From: Acidimicrobiia bacterium
Lineage (GTDB): Bacteria; Actinomycetota; Acidimicrobiia; Acidimicrobiales; Aldehydirespiratoraceae
Direction of reading: 5' to 3'
DNA: 64,000 bases
Assembly: GCA_022828135.1 (NCBI GenBank)
Contig: JAJEJB010000035.1
Coordinates: 1 to 64,000 of the forward strand
Shown: one piece after another, positions 26,922-34,595 of the stretch
Layout of the letters: each line of letters begins with the position of its first letter
Position numbering within the stretch: the first letter of the stretch is position 1
Notes under the pieces: generated by a model
What the model was told of the DNA's origin: nothing
The model's input: only the letters and a program-made list of their open reading frames with translations
Databases searched by the model: none
Made by a program: the position numbers and the translations under genes

Positions 26922-27836
26922 ATGCGGAACGTCTTCGAGGCCGGCTCGGACGCGTCGGAGGTTGCGGCCGCGGTGACCGGCGACGGGTACGCGGTCGTAC
27001 GCGACGCCATCGGTGCCGGCACGCTCGCCGCGGTCGCCGCCGATCTCGAGCCGTACCTGGATGCCGCCCACACCGGCCACGAGGAGTTCATGGGCAGCCT
27101 TACCAAGCGATTCGGCGCGCTCGTCGCGAAGTCGACCGCGGTGCAGGCGCTGATCATGCACCCCACCGTGCTCGCGGTCGCCGACCACGCCCTGCTGCCG
27201 AGCTGTGTGACGTACCGGCTCCACTACACCGGCGTGATGCATCTCGAGCCCGGCGAGAAGCAGCAGGTGCTGCACCGCGACACGTCGGTGTACCCCTTCG
27301 CCAACCCGTGCCCCCCGCTGACGGTGGCGACCATGTGGGCGGTCACCGACTTCACCCGACAGAACGGCGGCACCCGGATCTGCCCGGGCAGTCACCAGTG
27401 GGCGAATGACCGCGCGCCGGCGCGCGCCGACGTTGTCGCCACCGAGATGCCGGCGGGCTCGGTCCTGATCTACCTGGGCAACGTGGTCCACGGCGGCGGG
27501 TCGAACCGGTCGGACCACGCCCGCACCGGCGTGGCGCTGCACTACTCCCTCGGGTGGCTGCGCCAGGAGGAGAACCAGTACCTGGCCGTCACCCAGGAGC
27601 AGGCCCGGACGCTGCCCGACGAGCTCCAGGAGTTGATGGGGTACTCCCTCGGGTCGTCCAACTTCGGCTTCGTCGACCATGTGGCGCCCAAGGACTACCT
27701 CCACGGCACGCGCGACCCGTCCGAGAGCGACGTGAGCCCGGACGGGATGAGTGAGCGGGTCGACGGGCTGCAGCGCTTCCACGTAAGCCACACCGCCCAA
27801 GGCCCGGCCCGCCACTACGACGTGAACACCGACTGA
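26922..27836 (+). CDS. Phytanoyl-CoA dioxygenase (PhyH) family oxygenase
   Basis: A 304-aa Fe(II)/2-oxoglutarate oxygenase. The metal ligands are LHRDTSVYP (His and Asp, about 125) and NVVHGGGSN (distal His, about 190), with an Arg in the ARTGVALHYSLGW segment for 2-oxoglutarate. The family hydroxylates diverse small molecules, including ectoine-type and acyl substrates, so the substrate cannot be named. It follows the cupin gene directly. ATG 26922 is preferred over TTG 26916. Confidence 0.85.
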   Translation: MRNVFEAGSDASEVAAAVTGDGYAVVRDAIGAGTLAAVAADLEPYLDAAHTGHEEFMGSLTKRFGALVAKSTAVQALIMHPTVLAVADHALLPSCVTYRLHYTGVMHLEPGEKQQVLHRDTSVYPFANPCPPLTVATMWAVTDFTRQNGGTRICPGSHQWANDRAPARADVVATEMPAGSVLIYLGNVVHGGGSNRSDHARTGVALHYSLGWLRQEENQYLAVTQEQARTLPDELQELMGYSLGSSNFGFVDHVAPKDYLHGTRDPSESDVSPDGMSERVDGLQRFHVSHTAQGPARHYDVNTD

Positions 27837-27893
27837 TCTCCCGTGGACCTCAAGGGATAGAGTCACAGGCCAGGAGTACCGAAGGGGAGGACT

Positions 27894-28178
27894 ATGCGGC
27901 GCTTCGTCATCGAACGGGACATACCTGACATCGGCTCGGCTGAGCGCGAGCAGCTGCGGGCCGCGGCCGGGCAGTCCAACTCGGTCCTGCAGGCGATGCA
28001 GTCCGAGGGCAAGGCCATCCAGTGGGAGCACAGCTACGTGGCCGGCGACAAGACCTTCTGCATCTACGTCTGCAACGACGCCGAGCTGATCGACGAGCAC
28101 GCCGAGCGCAGCGGGTTCCCGGCCACGGTGGTGACCGAGATCGGCAAGATCATCGATCCCACCACCGAGAAGCCCTAA
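27894..28178 (+). CDS. DUF4242-family protein
   Basis: A 94-aa small alpha/beta protein (RRFVIERDIPDIGSAE at the N-terminus, SYVAGDKTFCIYVCNDAEL in the middle) matching DUF4242, a ferredoxin-like fold family of unknown role. The ribosome binding site GGGGAGG is a few bases upstream of ATG 27894. It lies 16 bp before the candidate selenoprotein, probably in one transcript. Confidence 0.78.
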   Translation: MRRFVIERDIPDIGSAEREQLRAAAGQSNSVLQAMQSEGKAIQWEHSYVAGDKTFCIYVCNDAELIDEHAERSGFPATVVTEIGKIIDPTTEKP

Positions 28179-28194
28179 CCGCAGACGGACGACT

Positions 28195-28725
28195 ATGGCT
28201 CGCATCGACTTCCCCGACGGCGAGGGGCTGGAGCGCATCCGGATGTGGAGCCTCCAGCCCGATGTGGGCATGGCCATGGGAGCCGCCGCCAAGACGCTGT
28301 ACACCAAGATCTCGTTGGATGTGCGGGTCCGCGAGATCGCCCGCATGCGAGTGGCCCAGATCAACCGGTGCCACATTTGAATTGACACCCGGTCTGCATC
28401 GGCGATGCAGCAAGGACTCGACGAGGATCTGTACCACCAGGTCGCCGAGTACGCCGAGATCGGTGCGTTCAGCGAGGCCGAGAAGCTGGCGGCCGAGACG
28501 GCCGAGCGGTTCTGCTGGGCCCATGAGGCCATGATGAGCGACGAGGACTACTGGGCCCGCATGAAGGAGCACTTCACCGACCAGCAGATCCTTGAGCTGA
28601 TAACGCTGATCGGCTACTGCGTGGCCATGGGACGGACACTGGCGATCCTCGACATCGCCAACGACTGCGAGATCAGCCACACCCCCGACCCCACCGAGGA
28701 CCCGTCCCACTACATCCACGGCTGA
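28195..28725 (+). CDS. CMD/AhpD-family protein with in-frame UGA in its CxxC motif (candidate selenoprotein)
   Basis: A single frame runs from ATG 28195 to TGA 28725 except for one TGA at codon 62 (28378-28380). Read through, it gives 176 aa of the carboxymuconolactone decarboxylase/AhpD family. The redox site would read INRCH-I-U-IDTRSA, so UGA replaces the second Cys of CxxC, the reactive one in AhpD. Glu47, 12 residues before Cys59, matches the AhpD catalytic Glu. The sequence after UGA stays typical of the family (FCWAHEAMM, LITLIGYCVAMGRTL). A SECIS-like hairpin lies just downstream. It is either selenocysteine or a TGC-to-TGA nonsense mutation; I favour selenocysteine. SelABCD genes are outside the window. 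Confidence 0.7.
28394..28410 (+). promoter_or_regulatory. Candidate bacterial SECIS hairpin
   Basis: CTGCATC (28394-28400) pairs perfectly with GATGCAG (28404-28410) around loop GGC. The loop starts 21 nt after the UGA, within the 16-37 nt known for bacterial SECIS elements, and has G in its first two positions as expected. The 3-nt loop is small. Confidence 0.5.
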
Positions 28726-28760
28726 CCCGCACAGAGTTCCGCGTCCTAGTCACGGCAGGC

Positions 28761-29081
28761 TCACCCGGGCGAGTCCGATGTCAGGTAGGCCGGGATGTCC
28801 CGTCGGGAGTGCAGGACACGCCAGATGTCCACGCGGTGGTCGTCGGTCACGTAGAAGACGATGTACGGGAACCTCTGCAGAGACCAGCTTCGCAGCCCTG
28901 GGATCTCCAGTTCGAAGGCGAATCGGAGAGAGCCGATGCGCGGATGGCGGCGGAGGTGGTCGATCGCGGCTTCGAGCGCGTCGACAAAGTCGAGTGCGGT
29001 CTTCGGGCCGGCTTGGTCGCGGTAATGGGCCACCGCCTTCTCGATGTCGGCCGCCGCTGGGGCACGAAGGTCAACTTGCAC
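28761..29081 (-). CDS. parE: ParE/RelE-family toxin
   Basis: A 106-aa toxin: DLRAPAAADIEKAVAHYRD helix, FVDALEAAIDHLRRHPRIG, and the C-terminal strands SWSLQRFPYIVFYV and DIWRVLHSRRDIPAYL typical of ParE. GTG 29081 is the first start in frame after the antitoxin stop (10 bp gap). ParE proteins inhibit gyrase. It appears intact. Confidence 0.85.
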   Translation of the reverse strand: MQVDLRAPAAADIEKAVAHYRDQAGPKTALDFVDALEAAIDHLRRHPRIGSLRFAFELEIPGLRSWSLQRFPYIVFYVTDDHRVDIWRVLHSRRDIPAYLTSDSPG

Positions 29082-29091
29082 CGCCCCGAAC

Positions 29092-29316
29092 TCAGGCGTC
29101 GGTGCGGGCCTGGTCTCGGAGTGACGCGAAGTAGGCGGCGTCGGCGTTGCCGACGACGGGAGCGCGGGCTCCTTCGAGAAGGGCAACACGGAGTTGGCGG
29201 CGGTCATGGTCCCTTCGGATCAGATCTCGCACATACTCGCTGGTCGATCCGTAGTTGCCGTGATCGACCTGGGAGTCGACGAAACTCTTGAGATCGTCCG
29301 GTAGCGACACATTCAT
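29092..29316 (-). CDS. parD: ParD-family antitoxin
   Basis: A 74-aa RHH antitoxin: MNVSLPDDLKSFVDSQV, GSTSEYVRDLIRRDHDR and a C-terminal toxin-binding tail, an almost textbook ParD. ATG 29316 is the family start. It lies upstream of parE in one operon. Confidence 0.9.
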   Translation of the reverse strand: MNVSLPDDLKSFVDSQVDHGNYGSTSEYVRDLIRRDHDRRQLRVALLEGARAPVVGNADAAYFASLRDQARTDA

Positions 29317-29397
29317 CGTAGTCACAGCCTCCGAGTGTACTGCTTTGGCAAACTTTGCCAAGACCAACGAGTGACCGTCCTCTAACCCGGTCAGGAG

Positions 29398-30000
29398 TCA
29401 GCCGGCTTGAACCAGTATCGCGTCGGGTCCGACTGCTCCGGTCCAGCAGTACAGGAGCACGGTCGGTGTGGCGCCGAAGTCCTGGCTGTGCACCTGCCAG
29501 GGTGGGTGGTGGACGGCGTCGCCTGGCCGGGTGGCGAGAATCGCTCCGTCGCAGCCGCTGAACGACGGCTCCCCGGCCAAGACGTGGTACAGCTCCTCGG
29601 CCTCGTGCTGGTGGGCGGGGTAGTGCAGGTGCGGCCCCCACAGACCGATCCCGACCCTCACGGCAGGGTGCTCGACGATTGCGTTCGGACCCACCAGCTG
29701 CACGTAGCCATAGTTGTCGAGGTAGTCCCGGCTCAACACGTCGAGGTAGCCGACGGTCTGGCGCCACGGCAGCACCGGAGCGAGACGCAGTAACTCCTCC
29801 AGGACCGCATCGATGGCCGCATCGCCGCTGGGCTCGACCGCGTCAAGGTGCCGCACCACCGGAAGGAAACGAGGCTCGATGCCGGCGGGACAGAGGGCGT
29901 TGTCGAGAACTTCGAGCACCGGCGCGACCATGGGGAACTCCGGGACCACCGGGCGGCTCCGGTGGAACTCAGCGATCCGCCGGAGCAGCCCGTCGATCAC
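29398..30000 (-). CDS. DMSP-lyase-like cupin (DddL/DddQ family type)
   Basis: A 200-aa protein with the DMSP lyase pattern: YLDNYGYVQLVGP (about 93-105), then the cupin metal motif YPAHQHEAEELYHVLAG (127-143; His130, His132, Glu136, Tyr138) and VHHPPWQVHSQ (163-173; His171), closing with LLYCWTG. Family members cleave dimethylsulfoniopropionate to dimethyl sulfide and acrylate using Fe, Zn or another metal. GTG 30000 has GGAG upstream. It is the third gene of an operon with a sulfatase and an F420 reductase-like gene (12-bp gap). Substrate is inferred from family only. Confidence 0.68.
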   Translation of the reverse strand: MIDGLLRRIAEFHRSRPVVPEFPMVAPVLEVLDNALCPAGIEPRFLPVVRHLDAVEPSGDAAIDAVLEELLRLAPVLPWRQTVGYLDVLSRDYLDNYGYVQLVGPNAIVEHPAVRVGIGLWGPHLHYPAHQHEAEELYHVLAGEPSFSGCDGAILATRPGDAVHHPPWQVHSQDFGATPTVLLYCWTGAVGPDAILVQAG

Positions 30001-30012
30001 GCCGCGCTCCAG

Positions 30013-30519
30013 CTAGGAGGCAACGGGTTCGAGTTCGAACAGACGGAATTCGCGATCGGTGACGGTCACGTACCGGGTCCAGACTGGGAACCAGGTCACC
30101 GCGGTCTGCCATCGCCGCTCGCGCTCGGCGCCCTCCAACAGACGGGCCTTCACCCGCGTCCGCTTGCCCCGGAACACGATCTCGGCATCGGGGTTGGCGA
30201 TGAGGTTGGCCGTCCACGCCGGATGGTGCTCGCGCGCGAAGTTGCTGCCCACCAGCAGGAACCGGCCCCCTTCCAGCGGGACGGCGCCCAGCGGCGTGTC
30301 CCGTAGTCGACCCGTCCTGGCGCCCCTTGTGGTGAGCATGAGCATGGGCTGCGCCGGGGTGTCGAGCAGGGTGCGGCCCCCGGTGAGCCGGTTGATGGTC
30401 CGGTGGAGCGGAGGGATGACGCGGGGCCCGATGATGCGGAAGGGCCGCGACACCAGCAGGCGACCAGATCCGCGGAACCCCTTCGGCGGTGCCGGGGCTT
30501 CGTCGGGATCGGAGTTCAT
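30013..30519 (-). CDS. Ddn-type deazaflavin (F420)-dependent nitroreductase family protein
   Basis: A 168-aa split beta-barrel protein. MLMLTTRGARTGRLRDTPLG (about 70-89), LLVGSNFAREHHPAWTANLI and a C-terminal FPVWTRYVTVTDREF match the F420H2-dependent Ddn family of Actinobacteria. ATG 30519 overlaps the sulfatase stop (ATGA). It probably reduces a small organic substrate with F420H2. An N-terminal helix may bind the membrane, as in Ddn. Confidence 0.82.
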   Translation of the reverse strand: MNSDPDEAPAPPKGFRGSGRLLVSRPFRIIGPRVIPPLHRTINRLTGGRTLLDTPAQPMLMLTTRGARTGRLRDTPLGAVPLEGGRFLLVGSNFAREHHPAWTANLIANPDAEIVFRGKRTRVKARLLEGAERERRWQTAVTWFPVWTRYVTVTDREFRLFELEPVAS

Positions 30520-32792
30520 TGGTGGCGCATGACCTCGTTGAGCAGGTCGTCGAGACCGGGGAGGCTCGACGTGTCGGTGTCGATCACGATCCGTTTGAGA
30601 CCGGCCATCCGCAGCGGCGGCTCGTACTCGTCGCTGACCGGGAACGGGGTGCTGTAACCGGCCGTGGTCCAGGTGCCGTTGGCCGTGGAAATGAAGGGGA
30701 TGGTGGCGTCGATGGTCGTCGAGCCCAGCGACGAGCCGTCGGCGAACTGCTCGACCGTGCTGCCGCCGCCGACTTCGGCGATCCTCAACCCGAGCTCGGT
30801 GGCACCCGAGGGCCGGGGCACGGCGAACCGGCGGAGCCCGCGATCGGGCGCGTGGATGAACGCCACCAGCTCGGTGCCGAGAGCAACCCACGCCCATCCG
30901 GCGGTCCAGTTGCCGTGCTCGACGATCACGCCGTCATCGCCGCCGAGCGGGCCGTCGAACTCGGCCGCGATGTTGAGCCCGCCGAAGATCAACGGACCGG
31001 CCTGGAAGTTCATGCGCTCCCCGGCGCGGAGCTCGTAGCTGCGCCGGTACCCCCCGAAGGGCATGTGAATGAGGTGCGGGTTCTGTAGGTACGCCGGGCC
31101 GTCCTGGAGGGGGAGCACCTCGTTCCGCTCAGCCTCGTCATCCCAACGAGATCGAAGCTCGGCGAGGCGCTCCGGGTGGGTCTCGGCCAGGTCCGTGGAC
31201 TCGGCGAAGTCCCGGTCGGAGTCGAACAGCATCCACTCATCGGCACGGAAGTCGACGCTGCCGTCGATCATGTCCCGCTCGTGGGGGTTGAACTGGTTGA
31301 CGTGGTTGGTCACGGCCTTCCAGCCGTCGTGGTAGATGGCCCGACTGCCCCAGCACTCGTAGTACTGGGTGGTGCGGAACTCGGGTGAGCCGGGGTCGGC
31401 GATCGACGGGACCATAGACCGGCCGTCAACCGACATCTGGGGCACGCTGCGCACCGACGCCGGCATCTCGACGTCGAGCAGGTCGAGCACGGTCGGCAGG
31501 ACATCGATGGCGTGGCAGTACTGGGAGCGCAACCCTCCGGGATCGCTGACCGCGGCCGGCCAGCGGACGACCAGCGGATCCCGCACCCCGCCTTCCAGGG
31601 TGTAGCGCTTCCAGCGCCGCAGAGGTGTGTTGCCGGCGTGGGCCCAACCCCACGGATAGTGGCTGTAGCCGCGGTGGCCGCCCGCCGTGTGCACGGTTTC
31701 CTTCAGCCGGTCGAGCGACTCGAGGCCCTCGTTGATCTGGGTCAGGTGGTTGGTCGAGCCGTGGGGTCCGCCCTCACCCGACGCGCCGTTGTCGGACATC
31801 ACGATGACGATGGTGTTGTCGAGCTCGCCCAACTCCTCAAGGCAGTCGATGATCCGACCAAGTTGCGCATCGGTGTGGGTGAGATAGCCCGCGAACACCT
31901 CCTGAAGCCTGGCGTACAGCCGCCGCGTGCTGGCGTCGATGCCGTCCCATGCCTCGATCCAGTCCGGTCGCGGGCTCAGCTCGGTGCCGTCCGGCACCAC
32001 GCCGAGCTCGATCTGGCGGGCCAGAGTGCGCTCACGCAGCAAGTCCCAGCCGCCGTCGAACGCGCCCTCGTACGGCTTGATCCACTCATCGTGCACATGG
32101 TGCGGGGCGTGGACCGCCGCGGTGGCCCAATACAGCACGAACGGCCGGCCGGGCTGGTGCAGCCGCAGCCCGCGGATCATGCCGATGGCCTCGTCGGCCA
32201 TGTCCTCAGTGAAGTGGTAGCCCTCCTCGGGCGTCCGGGGCGGGTTGACGTAGCTCTGGTCACGCACGAGGTCGGGGGTCCACTGCGACTCCTCGCCGCC
32301 GAGGAATCCGTAGTACCGGTCGAACCCCTGCCCGGTGGGCCAGGTGTGGAACGGCCCGCCGGGGCCACGATGGTCGCGGGGCGTGAGGTGCCACTTGCCG
32401 ACGGCCCAGGTCGCCCAGCCCGACTCGCGGAGCACGGCCGGAAGGGTGGCGGCCTCGGGCGGGATCACGCTCGTGTAGCCGGGGAACACCAGCGGCAGGT
32501 CGGGGAACACTCCCATGCCGACGCGGTGGTGGTTGCGACCGGTGAGGACGCAGGCTCGGGTGGGTGAGCAGAACGCGGTGGTGTGGAAGTTGGTGTACCG
32601 CAACCCCTCGGCGGCCAGCCGGTCGATGGTGGGGGTGGCGATCGGGCTGCCGTAGCACCCGAGCTGGGCGAAGCCGCAGTCGTCGAGCACGACCAGCAGG
32701 ACGTTGGGCCCGCCCGGGGGGAACGGACTCGCAGGACGCGACGCCGACGACTCGGCCAGCGTGAAGCCGATCTGCATGTCAGGGTCGCTCAT
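30516..32792 (-). CDS. Arylsulfatase-type sulfatase
   Basis: A 758-aa type I sulfatase. PNVLLVVLDDCGFAQLGCYG (metal Asp pair, about 28-47) and the formylglycine motif CSPTRACVLTGR (about 73) are intact; HDGWKAVTNHVNQFN is a later conserved part. The Cys in CSPTR must be converted to formylglycine by a sulfatase-modifying enzyme not in the window. The length fits large arylsulfatases with a C-terminal beta domain. No export signal is visible at the N-terminus, so it may act in the cytoplasm. It leads the operon with the F420 reductase and the cupin. Confidence 0.92.
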   Translation of the reverse strand: MSDPDMQIGFTLAESSASRPASPFPPGGPNVLLVVLDDCGFAQLGCYGSPIATPTIDRLAAEGLRYTNFHTTAFCSPTRACVLTGRNHHRVGMGVFPDLPLVFPGYTSVIPPEAATLPAVLRESGWATWAVGKWHLTPRDHRGPGGPFHTWPTGQGFDRYYGFLGGEESQWTPDLVRDQSYVNPPRTPEEGYHFTEDMADEAIGMIRGLRLHQPGRPFVLYWATAAVHAPHHVHDEWIKPYEGAFDGGWDLLRERTLARQIELGVVPDGTELSPRPDWIEAWDGIDASTRRLYARLQEVFAGYLTHTDAQLGRIIDCLEELGELDNTIVIVMSDNGASGEGGPHGSTNHLTQINEGLESLDRLKETVHTAGGHRGYSHYPWGWAHAGNTPLRRWKRYTLEGGVRDPLVVRWPAAVSDPGGLRSQYCHAIDVLPTVLDLLDVEMPASVRSVPQMSVDGRSMVPSIADPGSPEFRTTQYYECWGSRAIYHDGWKAVTNHVNQFNPHERDMIDGSVDFRADEWMLFDSDRDFAESTDLAETHPERLAELRSRWDDEAERNEVLPLQDGPAYLQNPHLIHMPFGGYRRSYELRAGERMNFQAGPLIFGGLNIAAEFDGPLGGDDGVIVEHGNWTAGWAWVALGTELVAFIHAPDRGLRRFAVPRPSGATELGLRIAEVGGGSTVEQFADGSSLGSTTIDATIPFISTANGTWTTAGYSTPFPVSDEYEPPLRMAGLKRIVIDTDTSSLPGLDDLLNEVMRHQ

Positions 32793-32854
32793 TGCCGCCT
32801 ACGAACCTCCAGTAGCTTGTCGCCGCAGCCCAACACAGGGAAGGTAGTAGCCCC

Positions 32855-34144
32855 ATGCCCGAGAATGTCGTCACGGGCGACTACGCCGGTCCGTTCGACC
32901 CGGACTGGACCCTCGACCGCCTGTCACGGGCCGCACTGGCACGCCTGTGCCGGGAGTACATGGTGGTGGCGATGTACCACGATCGGGCGCTGATGCCCCA
33001 CATCGCGATGTCGGCGGGGCAGGCGGCGACCATCCGCCAGGCCGACAGCGAGTGGATGGGGTCGAGCCCGGTCTACACCGAGCGCAACAAACGGAACCTC
33101 GGGATCGTCGGTGACGGTGTGGGCGAGGCCTTCAAGGGGTTCCAGTTCGACGTCGGCGCGCCGCACCACTTCCTGGACTTCCATTTCGAGGTGATCGACC
33201 ACGATCTCGGCTACTTCTGGCTGCCGTTCTGCGGTGCGCACCACTACCTGCGGGAGCTGACCGCCAACGACCCTCAGCTGGTGACCAACATGTGCCATCA
33301 CATGGAGGACCGAACGTTCGACGCCACCCTCGCCGTCACCAACCCGAAGCTGCGGGCGATCCCGGTGCACCGGCCGCCCAAGCCGGACGAGTTCACCGGC
33401 GACCACTGCCGGTGGGAGGTCCGGGTGGTCGACGACGAGCCCGGCCCCCGCTCCGGCGAGCTGTCGCTGGAGGTGGTGAGACAGTCGACCGCAGCCACGT
33501 TCACGTTCGAGTTGGGAGCATCCCGCGAGGCCGGCGGGATGGAGGACTACGCCGGACCGATGCGGCCCGACCTCCGGCTGGAGGACCTCTCGCACGCGCT
33601 GCTGGTACGGCAGGCCAAGGAGTTCGCGCTGGACGTGCACCTGCTGATGCGGGCGGCCTACTTCTCGGTCGACGAGAACTTCGGTCCGGAACTGCTCGAT
33701 GAGGTCGCGCCCCAGCACCGGGCTGCGATCGCCCCCGTGTTGGTGGCCCGCCTGCGGGAGGCGCTGGGCATCGAGGGCGACGACATGGCCGCGATCGGCA
33801 AGGTCCTTCAAGTCGACCCGTTCCTGGTGGACGACTACGTGGACTACTCGGTGGAGGTGCGCGACGAAGCCAGGGGGTCGATCTCGTTCAGTGAGTGCGC
33901 CGGTATCGGCGACGACGCCTGCCGGAGCCCCCTCGACTGGCTCGACGGGTTCATCCACATGGCCCAGGCCGTCAACCCTCGATGCGTGGCAACCCGGACA
34001 GGCGACCGGTCATGGGACCTGCGCATCGACCCCCAAGCGGAGCCGGCCGAGCCCCACTGGCTGGCCGAGATGTGTGGCGGCGGGGGCCTGCGCCACTTCG
34101 ACCTCACCGAACGACGGGTGGAGCTTGGTCGTCGGGTTTCGTAG
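32855..34144 (+). CDS. Uncharacterised 429-aa protein, His-rich N-terminal region
   Basis: A well-formed 429-aa frame with no family I can name with confidence. The N-terminal half is rich in His and aromatic residues (GAPHHFLDFHFEVIDHDLGY, PFCGAHHYL, MCHHMEDRTFDAT), which could hold a metal or heme. A helical C-terminal half has DLRLEDLSHALLVRQAKEFA. There is no signal peptide. It is divergent from the sulfatase gene (62 bp), so it may share its control or substrate. Start ATG 32855. Confidence 0.75.
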   Translation: MPENVVTGDYAGPFDPDWTLDRLSRAALARLCREYMVVAMYHDRALMPHIAMSAGQAATIRQADSEWMGSSPVYTERNKRNLGIVGDGVGEAFKGFQFDVGAPHHFLDFHFEVIDHDLGYFWLPFCGAHHYLRELTANDPQLVTNMCHHMEDRTFDATLAVTNPKLRAIPVHRPPKPDEFTGDHCRWEVRVVDDEPGPRSGELSLEVVRQSTAATFTFELGASREAGGMEDYAGPMRPDLRLEDLSHALLVRQAKEFALDVHLLMRAAYFSVDENFGPELLDEVAPQHRAAIAPVLVARLREALGIEGDDMAAIGKVLQVDPFLVDDYVDYSVEVRDEARGSISFSECAGIGDDACRSPLDWLDGFIHMAQAVNPRCVATRTGDRSWDLRIDPQAEPAEPHWLAEMCGGGGLRHFDLTERRVELGRRVS

Positions 34145-34154
34145 CCGGGCCAGA

Positions 34155-34586
34155 TTGCCCACGACCCTCCTGCACGGGCGTTGGCGCCGCCGACATTGTG
34201 TGGCGGCGCTTCTGATGGTCGTCGTGGGCGCGTGCAGCACGACCAACGACGAGCCGGCGATGACGGGCGGATCGACGGCGGCCCGCTTCGAGGCCGCGCT
34301 CGGATGCGAGGCGCTGGCCGACCGGTGGGCCGTGCTCCAGCAGGAGTACCTCGACCGGCTCGGGACGGCCACTGAGGGGGACCTGGCCGAGCCGAGCCCC
34401 GCGGCGGCGAGCGCGGGACAATGGCTGGGCAACGCCATGATCGAACAGACCCGGGACGCCGTCGCCGTCGGCTGCACCGAGCTCGTGTCGGGATCGGCCT
34501 CGCTGTGCGCCCGCGTCGGCGGCCTCTCCGCCGCCGGCGAGGCCGCCGAGATCGCGCTCGACCGCCTTCGTGGAAGCTGCAGCTAG
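34155..34586 (+). CDS. Small lipoprotein
   Basis: A frame of 143 aa from TTG 34155. A basic region GRWRRRH precedes a hydrophobic core and the lipobox VVGAC with Cys near residue 27, so it is probably a lipoprotein on the outer face of the membrane. The mature part is Ala-rich and helical with four further Cys. It lies 10 bp after the previous gene and converges on the Ldh-family gene. The start is uncertain; TTG 34125 is also in frame. Confidence 0.6.
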   Translation: MPTTLLHGRWRRRHCVAALLMVVVGACSTTNDEPAMTGGSTAARFEAALGCEALADRWAVLQQEYLDRLGTATEGDLAEPSPAAASAGQWLGNAMIEQTRDAVAVGCTELVSGSASLCARVGGLSAAGEAAEIALDRLRGSCS

Positions 34587-34595
34587 GGCGGTCGA

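Noticed and set aside
28405-28725. Separate 106-aa gene starting at ATG 28405
   Set aside because: The ATG lies in the SECIS-like hairpin, has no ribosome binding site, and the frame is the continuation of the 28195 gene through the UGA.
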